DNA from: CAZLCK01 sp964558235
GTDB lineage: Bacteria > Actinomycetota > Coriobacteriia > Coriobacteriales > CADBOM01
Direction of reading: 5' to 3'
Assembly (NCBI GenBank): GCA_964558235.1
Contig: CAZLCK010000010.1
Location: 1 to 39,444, forward strand
DNA length: 39,444 nt
A program made the translations under genes and the position numbers. Under the pieces are notes generated by a model that worked only from the letters and a program-made list of their open reading frames with translations, had not been told where the DNA came from and ran no database searches. The stretch's first letter is position 1. Every line of letters begins with the position of its first letter. Shown here in pieces: positions 7,557-15,488 of this stretch.

Positions 7557-9436
7557 TGGATAAGCAAAAAAACCAACAAGGATCTGCAGACTTTAAAGCT
7601 TTAGGTAGAGTCCTTGGGTATATGTTTAAAAACTACAAGTTTTCGCTAATCGTCTCGATGGTTTGCGTTGTGGTGAGTGCTGTAGCGGTGCTTCAGATGT
7701 CTCTGTTTGCTCAGACGCTTATCGATGATTACATCATTCCTCTAACTCAGCAAGAATCGCCTGATTTTGCGCCTTTAGCACAGGCATTATGCGATCTAGG
7801 GCTCATATTGATTGCAGGAGTTATCTGTTCTTATGGCTATACGAGAATTATGGTCAATGTCAGCCAGGGAACAATGTTAAAGATAAGGGTAGCCATATTT
7901 TCAAAGATGGAAGCGCTACCAATTAAGTACTTCGATACCCATGCTCATGGCGATATAATGTCGGTCTACACAAACGATGTCGACACATTAAGACAGCTGA
8001 TGTCAATGAGCTTGCCACAGTTACTAAACTCGCTGGTAAGCCTTTTGATCATGTTTGTCTCAATGATTATTCTGGATATTCCTTTGACTTTGATCTCTCT
8101 TGCAATGGTAATTGTGATGCTGTTTATTTCGACAAAAATTGCAGCTAAAGCAGGAAAGCATTTTGTTGACCAGCAGATGGATATTGGTCGGGTTAATGGC
8201 TACATCGAAGAGATGATAGAAGGCCAAAAAGTTATCAAGATCTTTAATCATGAGCAGGCGGCAATCGAAGACTTCAAAAAGATAAATGACAAGCTTCGCA
8301 ATAGCGCATATAAGGCGAATATGTATTCGAACATATCGATGCCAATCAACTCCAACCTAGGAAATATCAGCTATGTTTTGTGTGCGATAGTTGGCGCTGT
8401 GATTGTTCTTAATGGAGGTTGGGGGCTAACTTTAGGATCCTTAGTTGCATTTTTGAGCTTGAATCGTGGATTTACTCAGCCTGTTACGCAGGTTAGTCAG
8501 CAGATGAATATGATTGTTATGGCCATGGCCGGTGCAACGAGGGTCTTCAACTTGATGGATGAGGAACCCGAGTATGATAGCGGCGTCGTAGAGCTTGTTA
8601 AAGTCGCAAAAGATGAGAATGACAAAATAGTTGAGACTGAACAGAGAAGCGGACTTTGGGCTTGGAAGCAACCTTTGGATAATGGAGAGGTTGAACTAGT
8701 TCCTATGCGCGGCGAAGTTGTCTTTGATCACGTCGATTTTGGATATGCAGAGGAAAAGCAGATTTTGCATGATATTAGTCTATTTGCTAAACCCGGCCAA
8801 AAGATTGCATTTGTTGGTGAGACGGGAGCTGGAAAGACTACGATTTCAAATCTGATCAATCGTTTCTATGACATTTGGGATGGAGCGATTACATATGATG
8901 GTATAGATATAGCTAAGATCAAGAAGCCAGATCTAAGAGGAAGTCTTGGAATGGTTTTGCAAGATACAAGGCTCTTCTCAGATACTGTTATGGAAAATAT
9001 TCGCTTTGGTAGGCTGGATGCAACTGACGAGGAGTGTATTGAGGCTGCTAAGTTAGCAAATGCTGACGGATTTATTAGAAGGTTGCCAGATGGTTATCAG
9101 ACGATGCTTTCAGGCAATGGTGCAAATTTGAGCCAAGGGCAGCGTCAGCTTCTTTCGATTGCTCGTGCTGCTGTAGCTGATCCTCCAGTTCTTATTTTGG
9201 ATGAAGCTACATCGTCGATTGATACTCGTACTGAGATTTTAGTTCAGCGAGGGATGGACGCTTTGATGGATGGGCGCACAAGCTTTGTTATTGCTCATAG
9301 GCTTTCAACGGTGCGTGATTCTGACTGCATTATGGTCATGGAACATGGTCGCATTATTGAGCGTGGAACTCATGATGAACTAATTGAACAAGAGGGTAAA
9401 TATTACCAGCTCTACACAGGAAACAAAGTGAAGTAA
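7556..9436 (+). CDS. heterodimeric ABC exporter subunit with canonical catalytic residues
   Basis: A 626-residue half-transporter, partner of the preceding protein. Six-helix transmembrane domain (about 20-330), then an ATPase domain with Walker A GETGAGKT (421-428), signature LSQGQ (525-529), Walker B ending D549-E550 with the catalytic Glu, and switch His H581 (IAHRLSTV). The LSQGQ variant paired with VSGGQ in the other subunit fits an asymmetric heterodimer in which only one site hydrolyses ATP well. An insertion of about 40 residues rich in Glu, Lys and Trp (about 345-385) sits just before the ATPase domain. AAAGGAGG (7539-7546) lies within the end of the upstream gene, and the reading frames overlap by one base, pointing to coupled translation. 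Confidence 0.93.
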   Translation: MDKQKNQQGSADFKALGRVLGYMFKNYKFSLIVSMVCVVVSAVAVLQMSLFAQTLIDDYIIPLTQQESPDFAPLAQALCDLGLILIAGVICSYGYTRIMVNVSQGTMLKIRVAIFSKMEALPIKYFDTHAHGDIMSVYTNDVDTLRQLMSMSLPQLLNSLVSLLIMFVSMIILDIPLTLISLAMVIVMLFISTKIAAKAGKHFVDQQMDIGRVNGYIEEMIEGQKVIKIFNHEQAAIEDFKKINDKLRNSAYKANMYSNISMPINSNLGNISYVLCAIVGAVIVLNGGWGLTLGSLVAFLSLNRGFTQPVTQVSQQMNMIVMAMAGATRVFNLMDEEPEYDSGVVELVKVAKDENDKIVETEQRSGLWAWKQPLDNGEVELVPMRGEVVFDHVDFGYAEEKQILHDISLFAKPGQKIAFVGETGAGKTTISNLINRFYDIWDGAITYDGIDIAKIKKPDLRGSLGMVLQDTRLFSDTVMENIRFGRLDATDEECIEAAKLANADGFIRRLPDGYQTMLSGNGANLSQGQRQLLSIARAAVADPPVLILDEATSSIDTRTEILVQRGMDALMDGRTSFVIAHRLSTVRDSDCIMVMEHGRIIERGTHDELIEQEGKYYQLYTGNKVK

Positions 9437-9517
9437 TGTAATTTAATAGCGTAGGAAAAATCTAATAGCAACAATTGAATTACCGACGATTTGGTATCTA
9501 GATCTAGTGGATAATAT

Positions 9518-9550
9518 GAAAGCTGCGTTTACGAAAATGGCGCAGCTTTC
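9518..9550 (+). terminator. perfect hairpin downstream of the ABC operon
   Basis: GAAAGCTGCG (9518-9527) and CGCAGCTTTC (9541-9550) form a 10-bp perfect stem with a 13-base loop, 81 bases after the ABC stop. No strong T-run follows, so it may be a weak terminator or an RNA 3'-end stabiliser. A second small hairpin, GTGCC (9560-9564) with GGCAC (9571-9575), follows. Confidence 0.5.
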
Positions 9551-9626
9551 GTCTATGTTGTGCCGAGTGTGGCACGTTCTCTAATGGGGGATAAGCCCTA
9601 GCGCGAAATAGCAGCGCCGCAAGCGC

Positions 9627-9664
9627 AAAAAAAGGTGGATTTCAAAGAAAATTAAATCCACCTT
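9627..9664 (-). terminator. rho-independent terminator of the zinc-ribbon gene
   Basis: On the minus strand an 11-bp perfect stem (AAGGTGGATTT with AAATCCACCTT, plus-strand 9632-9642 and 9654-9664) with an 11-base loop is followed by a run of seven Ts (the As at 9627-9633 on the plus strand). It sits 42 bases past the stop of the minus-strand gene at 9706. Confidence 0.88.
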
Positions 9665-9705
9665 AAAGGCTATCCAATTATGAAGAAAATAATAAATTAT
9701 TATTT

Positions 9706-10068
9706 TCACTCTTCTGAAGCGCCTGGAGCCTTTGGAGCACTTGGAGCACTTGGAGCACTCGGCGCACCTGGGGCCTTTGGAGCACTTGGCACGCCTGGAG
9801 CTTTTGGAGCACTCGGGGCACCTGGAGCCTTTGGAGCACTTGGGACACCTGGAGCTGCAGGAGCACTCGGGGCACCTGGAGCCGCAGGAGCTCCTGGAGG
9901 GGCTGCACCGGCACCTACGCCTGGATTGGCAGCACGTAGGGCTTCTTCTGTTAATTCAGCATCGCACCAAGGACAAAATGGAGGGAACTGACCAGAAACG
10001 GGATTGACCTTCTTCCCGCACTCAGGGCAGTCGACTGGTAAAGCAACTTCTCCTGGCCTGAAGCACAT
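9706..10068 (-). CDS. small zinc-ribbon protein with Pro/Ala/Gly repeat tail
   Basis: A 120-residue protein of unknown function. It begins MCFRPGEVALP, then has a zinc-ribbon: C14-x2-C17 and C32-x2-C35, with a Pro before each second-pair Cys region. From about residue 48 on the chain is almost only Pro, Ala, Gly, Ser, Lys and Val in a repeating PSAPKAPGA/V pattern, ending in Glu-Glu. There is no signal peptide or membrane helix, so it should be cytoplasmic. The start is supported by AAGGAGG nine bases upstream, and a strong terminator follows. Small MCFRP-type zinc-ribbon proteins occur in Gram-positive bacteria, from memory, but no role is known to me. Base composition is much richer in GC than its surroundings because of the repeats. 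Confidence 0.82.
   Translation of the reverse strand: MCFRPGEVALPVDCPECGKKVNPVSGQFPPFCPWCDAELTEEALRAANPGVGAGAAPPGAPAAPGAPSAPAAPGVPSAPKAPGAPSAPKAPGVPSAPKAPGAPSAPSAPSAPKAPGASEE
9717..9905. repeat. GC-rich imperfect tandem repeats inside the zinc-ribbon gene
   Basis: Units of 9 bases (plus-strand GGAGCACTTGG-, GGCACCTGGAGCC-like words) combine into imperfect units of about 27 bases encoding PSAPKAPGA or PSAPKAPGV. The array is in frame with the minus-strand gene, so copy number changes would alter tail length without a frameshift. Confidence 0.85.
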
Positions 10069-10371
10069 ATGTTATCGCCTCCTTGCGACTATCTAATTCA
10101 TCCAATGCCAGCCTAAAGCATTGGAAAGATAACCTTACTTCGCCTATATTATCGCTTTATTAAGAATTGCGTAATCTCAGATTGTTTTTTATTCATGAAT
10201 GGTAAAAAACATGGTCGATTATTACGCTCAACAATTATATTTTAAACCGTCTACCCACAAAATTTAGGTTATTATTTTCCAAAAATCTTTTTGAATGTTA
10301 TATTCGTAAAGTTGCAGTCATAAGTACGTATAGCGATGGATTAAGTCGCGACACGTTTTAGGAGTTTTGAA
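10069..10371. other. intergenic region between the divergent zinc-ribbon gene and rpmB
   Basis: An AT-rich 303-bp stretch with no gene. Next to the minus-strand gene it holds its ribosome binding site (AAGGAGG on the minus strand, about 10078-10084). Toward rpmB there is an extended -10 promoter, listed separately. Nothing else stands out. Confidence 0.5.
10296..10304 (+). promoter_or_regulatory. extended -10 promoter element for rpmB
   Basis: TG-T-TATATT (10296-10304) fits the extended -10 consensus, placing the RNA start near 10311 and giving a leader of about 60 bases. The -35 (TTTTCC at 18-base spacing) is poor, as is usual for extended -10 promoters. Confidence 0.45.
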
Positions 10372-10560
10372 ATGTCCAAGGTTTGTTCAATTTGTGGAAA
10401 GCGCCCTGCGGCAGGCAGGAATGTAAGCCACTCACATCGCGTCACCAATCGTGTATTTAGGCCAAATATTCAAAAAGTTACTATCAAAGTTGGAAGTAGC
10501 GTTAAGAAGGCCAACGTTTGCACGAGCTGCTTAAAGGCTGGAAAGGTCGAAAGAGCATAG
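10372..10560 (+). CDS. rpmB: 50S ribosomal protein L28
   Basis: A 62-residue large-subunit ribosomal protein. It opens SKVCSICGKRP, continues with the SHSHRVTNRVFRPNIQ segment typical of L28, and carries the paired cysteines C5, C8, C50, C53, so it is the zinc-binding (C+) form. The start ATG follows AGGAG by seven bases. It is a single-gene unit with its own promoter and a strong terminator. Many genomes also encode a zinc-free paralogue used when zinc is scarce; none is seen here. Identification is secure. Confidence 0.97.
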   Translation: MSKVCSICGKRPAAGRNVSHSHRVTNRVFRPNIQKVTIKVGSSVKKANVCTSCLKAGKVERA

Positions 10561-10619
10561 CGTTTGATCTTGCTTTTATCTTACTTTTCTTTGTTTTAAG
10601 AATTGTTTTTAATAAAAAG

Positions 10620-10662
10620 ATTTGCTCCAGAAGTTTTTAATTTTTCTGGAGCAAATTGTTTT
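10620..10662. terminator. bidirectional terminator between rpmB and metY
   Basis: ATTTGCTCCAG (10620-10630) and CTGGAGCAAAT (10646-10656) form an 11-bp perfect stem with a 15-base loop. The plus strand continues TGTTTTG; the minus strand continues CTTTTTATT. It lies between the convergent rpmB and metY stops and can serve both. Confidence 0.85.
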
Positions 10663-10682
10663 GCAGCTCTTTGAGCCTTACT

Positions 10683-11963
10683 TTAGGCCACCCCTAGCGC
10701 TTGCTCAATATCTTCGATAATATCCTCAACATCTTCTAATCCAACAGAAAGTCTGATCATTTCGGGTAAAACGCCAGCGTCTTTAAGTTGTTCATCTGTC
10801 ATTTGTCTGTGAGTTGTGCTGGCAGGATGTAAACAACATGTCTTTGCATCAGCAACATGGGTAACAATTGAGGCAAGCTTAACGCTATCCATAAACCTAG
10901 TCGCTGCTTCTTTACCGCCAGCAATTCCAAAGCTAACGACTCCACTAGAGCCATTTGGTAAGTATTTGCAGGCTAGCTTATACTCTGGATCGTCTTTAAG
11001 CCCGCAATACGACACCCACGAAACCTTTTTATGATCATTTAAAAACTCAGCGATTGCCTGGGCGTTTTCACAATGTCTTTTCACACGAAGATGCAAGCTT
11101 TCGAGCCCCAAGTTTAAATAAAACGAATTTTGTGGAGAAGGGATGGCTCCTAAATCGCGCATTAATTGGGCAACAGCCTTGCCGATATAGGCACCTTCAA
11201 TACCAAAATGTTCAGTGTAGCTAATGCCGTGATAGCTCTCGTCTGGATCGATAAAATCTGCAAACTTCTCAGGGTATCTGGTCCAATCGAACTGCCCGCT
11301 ATCTACAATTGCACCACCCATTGCAGCTGCATGACCATCCATGTATTTGGACGTTGAGTGCACAATAATATCTGCTCCCCACTCAAATGGACGACAGTTA
11401 ATTGGAGTTGGGAAAGTGTTGTCAATCATTAAAGGTACACCATGATCATGTGCAGCCTTTGCAAACCTTTCGATGTCTAAAACGAGTAGTGTTGGGTTGC
11501 TTAGCGTTTCAGTGTATACCATCTTGGTGTTTGGTTTAAATGCAGCCTCAAGTTCGTCGTCTGAGCAATGTGGGTGAATAAAGGTAACGTCTATTCCCAT
11601 GCGGCGCATAGTTACATTAAAAAGATTAAATGTGCCGCCATAAATTGCAGACGATGCAACAATATGGTCTCCTGTGCTAACGATATTAAATGTTGCGATA
11701 AATACTGCGGCCATTCCAGAAGATGTCAAAAGTGCTTGTGAGCCGCCTTCTAGATCACAAATCTTTGCAGCGACCATATCGGATGTTGGATTACCTATCC
11801 TTGTATAAAAGTAGCCATCGCCTTCAAGGTCAAACAGAGCACCCATCTCTTGAGAGTTGTCGTATTTGTAGGTTGTCGATTGAATTAGCGGGATCTGCCT
11901 GGGTTCGCCATTTTTAGGGGTGTATCCTGATTGCACACACTTGGTGCCGATATGTCTTTGCAT
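10683..11963 (-). CDS. metY: O-acetylhomoserine sulfhydrylase (aminocarboxypropyltransferase)
   Basis: A 426-residue cytoplasmic PLP enzyme of the Cys/Met metabolism family. It makes homocysteine from O-acetyl-L-homoserine and sulfide, the direct sulfhydrylation route to methionine. The PLP-binding lysine is K206 in STSKYMDGH; upstream MIDNTFPTP supplies the cofactor-binding Asp. Length and the start MQRHIGTKCVQSGYTPKNGEP fit MetY rather than the shorter MetB/MetC group (about 380-400 residues). It lies 77 bp downstream of a homocysteine methyltransferase gene on the same strand, so homocysteine made here can be methylated by its operon partner. The ribosome binding site is weak (AAAGAGAG). 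Alternative: methionine gamma-lyase, less likely given the length and neighbour. Confidence 0.93.
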   Translation of the reverse strand: MQRHIGTKCVQSGYTPKNGEPRQIPLIQSTTYKYDNSQEMGALFDLEGDGYFYTRIGNPTSDMVAAKICDLEGGSQALLTSSGMAAVFIATFNIVSTGDHIVASSAIYGGTFNLFNVTMRRMGIDVTFIHPHCSDDELEAAFKPNTKMVYTETLSNPTLLVLDIERFAKAAHDHGVPLMIDNTFPTPINCRPFEWGADIIVHSTSKYMDGHAAAMGGAIVDSGQFDWTRYPEKFADFIDPDESYHGISYTEHFGIEGAYIGKAVAQLMRDLGAIPSPQNSFYLNLGLESLHLRVKRHCENAQAIAEFLNDHKKVSWVSYCGLKDDPEYKLACKYLPNGSSGVVSFGIAGGKEAATRFMDSVKLASIVTHVADAKTCCLHPASTTHRQMTDEQLKDAGVLPEMIRLSVGLEDVEDIIEDIEQALGVA

Positions 11964-12040
11964 GGTCGACTCTCTTTCGTCTTGCGTATAAAAACTTTCT
12001 TAAGCTGTATCAGTCTTCACTTTTTGTTATGAGCATTCTA

Positions 12041-12931
12041 TTAAATTTTTCTTTGAATAGGGGCGCTATCACCTATAGCAGCATAGATTGCTCCGGTAAA
12101 GTATGGAGTGGAGCCACAGCATGATCCGATCATCGAAAAGCCAAATTGACGCATATTTTGAGCCATTTTTTCCATCGAAGCAAAAATCTGGGCCTTTGCT
12201 AGCGTTTTTCCAAGACCAGGCGAAGACCGAGGAACATCTGGGCATATCAAGATTGGAAGAGAAGTGGTCTGTGAGAAATTTTTTGCAACTTCAAAAATGT
12301 TATTTGCATCTAAGACACAATTGATTCCTATTACATCTGCACCGCTATCCTCTAACATATTCACTGCCTCACGAAGAGGAGTGCCACATTGAGAGAGTGT
12401 ACTATCTAAAGATACGGATAGTCCCACTATTACAGGAAGGTCGCAGACACTTTTTGTAGCTTCAAGAGCACAAAGGGCGTCTAGTGCGCTTGGGATCGTT
12501 TCAATATAGATAGCGTCAGGCTCTTCGCTTGCAAGACTTGCTGCTTGCTCTTGATACTCCAAATAGGCATCTTTAAATGCTTGGCTATCCTTTTTTTCAA
12601 CTTTGATTGCACATAATCCCATATCACCCAATACGTGCATAGGATTTCCTCTTTTAGCAATCTGGACACCACGTCTATTAAGATCTTCCAAATGTTTTTC
12701 TAGTCCATGTTTTTTTAATCTTGTCCTAGAAGCTCCAAAGGTGTTTGAAATCGCGCAATTTGCTCCTGCTAGATAAAAAGATCTGTGGATCTCCTCTATC
12801 AACTCAGGCTCCATAACATTTAATAGCTCTGGACATGGCATATCTCCAACACCCATACGGTCTAGCATTGTTGAGATGCCGCCCTCTACAATCATTACGC
12901 TACTATTCAATCTGGATAGCAAATCGGCCAT
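12041..12931 (-). CDS. stand-alone homocysteine S-methyltransferase
   Basis: A 296-residue TIM-barrel enzyme of the homocysteine methyltransferase family (as in MetH module 1, MmuM and BHMT). The zinc ligands that hold the homocysteine thiol are present: C205 in GINC and C271-C272 in GSCCGSTP. There are no folate, cobalamin or activation domains, so the methyl donor is not apparent; it could be S-methylmethionine, another small methyl donor, or a separate corrinoid protein. It is first in a two-gene minus-strand unit with metY, 77 bp ahead of it. The 279-bp upstream region shared with htrA shows no SAM or cobalamin riboswitch that I can recognise. Start at ATG 12931; the ribosome binding site (GGAG near 12942) is acceptable. 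Confidence 0.88.
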   Translation of the reverse strand: MADLLSRLNSSVMIVEGGISTMLDRMGVGDMPCPELLNVMEPELIEEIHRSFYLAGANCAISNTFGASRTRLKKHGLEKHLEDLNRRGVQIAKRGNPMHVLGDMGLCAIKVEKKDSQAFKDAYLEYQEQAASLASEEPDAIYIETIPSALDALCALEATKSVCDLPVIVGLSVSLDSTLSQCGTPLREAVNMLEDSGADVIGINCVLDANNIFEVAKNFSQTTSLPILICPDVPRSSPGLGKTLAKAQIFASMEKMAQNMRQFGFSMIGSCCGSTPYFTGAIYAAIGDSAPIQRKI

Positions 12932-13210
12932 ATATATGTCTCCAAAAAGCGCTGTCTAAAAACACAATCTATTGTATTAAAAGCTCTATGGCTTAGGTAT
13001 GTTTCTAATCTATAGGAGATGCCAAAGGCCAGGAGCAAAATTTATATCGACGTACAGAAAAGAAATTACTCGAGACGATATTTTTTTAGTTGAGTTAGGG
13101 TTAAGATGGCTTTCAGAATAGGTATTTATTTTAGTTGTAGCTCAAGAGTTTGAGTTATTTAGCTTTTGGATGACTATTAAAAGTGACTATAAAGTGTTGA
13201 GGTGAAAACC

Positions 13211-14728
13211 ATGGTCGAAAACCCCTATGGGCAAAATGGTGATAATACGAACTCGGAAAATAATGAAGAAGCGAAAAGCACCGGTACTGATTCTCAAAGT
13301 CTGAGTGGTGTAGATACTAATTTGAATGGTGCAGATACTAACATAGCAACTAATTCTGCTTCTTCAGCTGATGTTTCAAGTTATTCATATGGAGCACAGC
13401 AACAAACGGATACGCAGAGTGTCCAGCAAGGTGTGCAGGGTGCACAGCAATATGTGAACACACAGGACACTCAATTTATACCTAGCACCCAGAGCGTACA
13501 AGACGCACAGAACACCCAGCACTATTTCAGTGGACAGCAAATACCTTATGGTGGTCCTACAACAGTTCACCCTAGAGCTACAAAACAGTCCAAGGCTAAG
13601 ACCTTTATCTGGGGATTAGTTGGAGTAATCGTTGGAGCTGCAGTAGCTTTTGGAGCAATATTTGCCTACGAGAGTTATGCAGGTCAAAGTACCACTGAAA
13701 CTGCAACAAGTGACAATGGGACAATCGTGATAACTGCGGAAACAACGAGTGCAGATCTTGCTGAAGTTGTTGCTGCAAAATGCTTACCTTCTGTTGTAAG
13801 TATCGATGTTTACACGCAAAGTGACCAAAGTCAGAGCCTTTTTGGATCGCTTTCTGGAAGTTCAGATAGCGAAAGTAATCTTGAAGCTAGCTCAATTGGC
13901 TCTGGCGTAATTCTTACCGAAGATGGATATATCCTCACAAACTATCATGTTATCGAGGATGGATCTATGTATGTTGTCAATTTTGATGACGATACAAGCG
14001 AAGAAGCAGAGTTAGTTGGTTACGATGAATCGTCTGACCTTGCAGTGCTCAAGGTTAGCAAGACGGGACTTACTCCAATGGATATTGGCGATTCTGATGC
14101 CGTTACAGTTGGAGAATGGGTTATGGCATTGGGAACTCCATTTGGTCTAACCAAGTCAGTTTCAGCAGGCATTGTTTCTGCACTATATCGCAACCAGACA
14201 ATGACCTCATCTTCTGGGACTACGATCTATGCAAACATGATTCAGATAGATGCCGATATCAATCCTGGTAATTCCGGTGGAGCTCTCGTTAACGCTGAAG
14301 GTGAGCTCATTGGAATCAATACGCTCATTACTTCTACAACAGGACAGTCTGCTGGAATTGGATTTGCTATCCCATCAAATTACGCTTTAAATATCGCTAA
14401 CCAAATCATTGAAAATGGTTACGCTGAACATCCATATTTAGGTGTAACACTTGGAACAATCGATGCGGCATCGCAAGGATACTATGGAACTAATGTCTCT
14501 AGCGGTGTCTATGTGGTTAGCGTTATAGAGGAAAGTCCAGCCGAGGCTGCAGGTCTTCAAGAGGGCGACGTAATTACAGCCTATAATGGAGAAGAGGTTA
14601 CAACTTCCTCAGAGCTTATAATCATGATTCGCTCTTCAGAGATTGGTGAAACTGTTGATTTGACAGTGAATAGAAATGGTACTGAGATTACAATCTCAGC
14701 AACGCTAGGAACGGATGCTTCGAGCTAA
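13211..14728 (+). CDS. HtrA/DegP-like membrane-anchored serine protease
   Basis: A 505-residue S1C-family protease for quality control of exported proteins. Residues 1-130 are a low-complexity cytoplasmic stretch rich in Gln, Asn, Ser and Thr; one membrane helix spans about 132-153; the trypsin-like domain carries H246 (NYHVIED), D276 (SSDLAVL) and S355 (GNSGG); a single PDZ domain fills about 410-500 (HPYLGV, GLQEGDVI). Topology: N-terminus inside, protease and PDZ outside the membrane. The start is placed at ATG 13211, six bases after GAGGTG (13199-13204); a GTG at 13202 in frame overlaps that ribosome binding site and is unlikely. Monocistronic, divergent from the methionine unit. The inverted repeat CTCAA-GAGT-TTGAG (13141-13154) upstream could be regulatory. 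Confidence 0.93.
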   Translation: MVENPYGQNGDNTNSENNEEAKSTGTDSQSLSGVDTNLNGADTNIATNSASSADVSSYSYGAQQQTDTQSVQQGVQGAQQYVNTQDTQFIPSTQSVQDAQNTQHYFSGQQIPYGGPTTVHPRATKQSKAKTFIWGLVGVIVGAAVAFGAIFAYESYAGQSTTETATSDNGTIVITAETTSADLAEVVAAKCLPSVVSIDVYTQSDQSQSLFGSLSGSSDSESNLEASSIGSGVILTEDGYILTNYHVIEDGSMYVVNFDDDTSEEAELVGYDESSDLAVLKVSKTGLTPMDIGDSDAVTVGEWVMALGTPFGLTKSVSAGIVSALYRNQTMTSSSGTTIYANMIQIDADINPGNSGGALVNAEGELIGINTLITSTTGQSAGIGFAIPSNYALNIANQIIENGYAEHPYLGVTLGTIDAASQGYYGTNVSSGVYVVSVIEESPAEAAGLQEGDVITAYNGEEVTTSSELIIMIRSSEIGETVDLTVNRNGTEITISATLGTDASS

Positions 14729-14859
14729 GATAGATAAACATTTAGCCTAATTGCGAGATAGAGTGACCTGATCTTTAATTTGGGTCTTAGCTACGGCAAA
14801 TGAAAATTTAGATCGGCTGTGCGATTTAGAGACTTAATTTATTCAACAAAGGAAAACAA

Positions 14860-15351
14860 ATGCATATCCAAATTGTGGCTGTAGGAAAGCTTAAGGAGCG
14901 CTTTTGGAAAGATGCATGTGAAGAATATATAAAGCGTCTAAAGAGATATACAAAGCTAGATGTTGTTGAAGTTTTAGATAGAGATCCTCAAAAATCTGGT
15001 GGAGATGAGGCAGCTAGAGCTATAGAGAAAAAAGATATTCAAAATACTTTGCTTAAGTTTGCCTCATCTGCTAGCAATTCTCATAGAACAATTTGTTTGG
15101 ATAGTCGCGGTAAGATGCTCACAAGCGAAGAGATCTCTCAGATGATCTCTAATATGACAGTAGAGGGAGTCTCTGAGATCTCCTTTATTATCGGTGGTTC
15201 TACTGGATTAGATCAGCAAGTGCTTAAAGACTGTGACGAAATTATATCGTTTGGAAAAATCACCTTAGCCCACAACCTAGCGCGGGTTGTGCTTCTCGAG
15301 CAGCTCTACAGGGCGTTTCGCATAATGCGCGGCGAGCCATATCACAAGTAG
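14860..15351 (+). CDS. rlmH: 23S rRNA pseudouridine-1915 N3-methyltransferase
   Basis: A 163-residue SPOUT-family methyltransferase that modifies pseudouridine 1915 in helix 69 of the 70S ribosome using S-adenosylmethionine. The conserved knot region is clear: FIIGGSTGLD, then ISFGKITLAHNLARVVLLEQLYRAF, ending in GEPYHK, the invariant RlmH C-terminus. Slightly longer than the usual 155-159 residues. The ribosome binding site AAAGGA is six bases before ATG. It lies between htrA and pcrA; gaps of 131 and 137 bp suggest separate or loosely coupled transcription. Confidence 0.96.
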   Translation: MHIQIVAVGKLKERFWKDACEEYIKRLKRYTKLDVVEVLDRDPQKSGGDEAARAIEKKDIQNTLLKFASSASNSHRTICLDSRGKMLTSEEISQMISNMTVEGVSEISFIIGGSTGLDQQVLKDCDEIISFGKITLAHNLARVVLLEQLYRAFRIMRGEPYHK

Positions 15352-15488
15352 TTTTAATCTATTAACTCTAAATAACGATCATAAAAAGTGTTGTATGGGT
15401 TCGTTCGTTTAGATGGCCTTGCTATGACTAATAGAGTTTTGACCCATTAAATTCGATATGCGTTTTAACTAGGAATGGTTTTTCGTTT

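Noticed and set aside
9680..10007. Plus-strand open frames of 91 and 103 codons opposite the zinc-ribbon gene.
   Set aside because: They are made only of the complement of the GC-rich repeats (Leu/Gly/Ala runs), have no ribosome binding site, and the minus-strand frame has zinc ligands, a strong RBS and a terminator.
12932..13210. A SAM, folate or cobalamin riboswitch upstream of the methionine unit.
   Set aside because: The minus-strand leader was read for the conserved cores of these elements and none was recognisable; only a loose GGC/GCC-bearing imperfect hairpin was seen.
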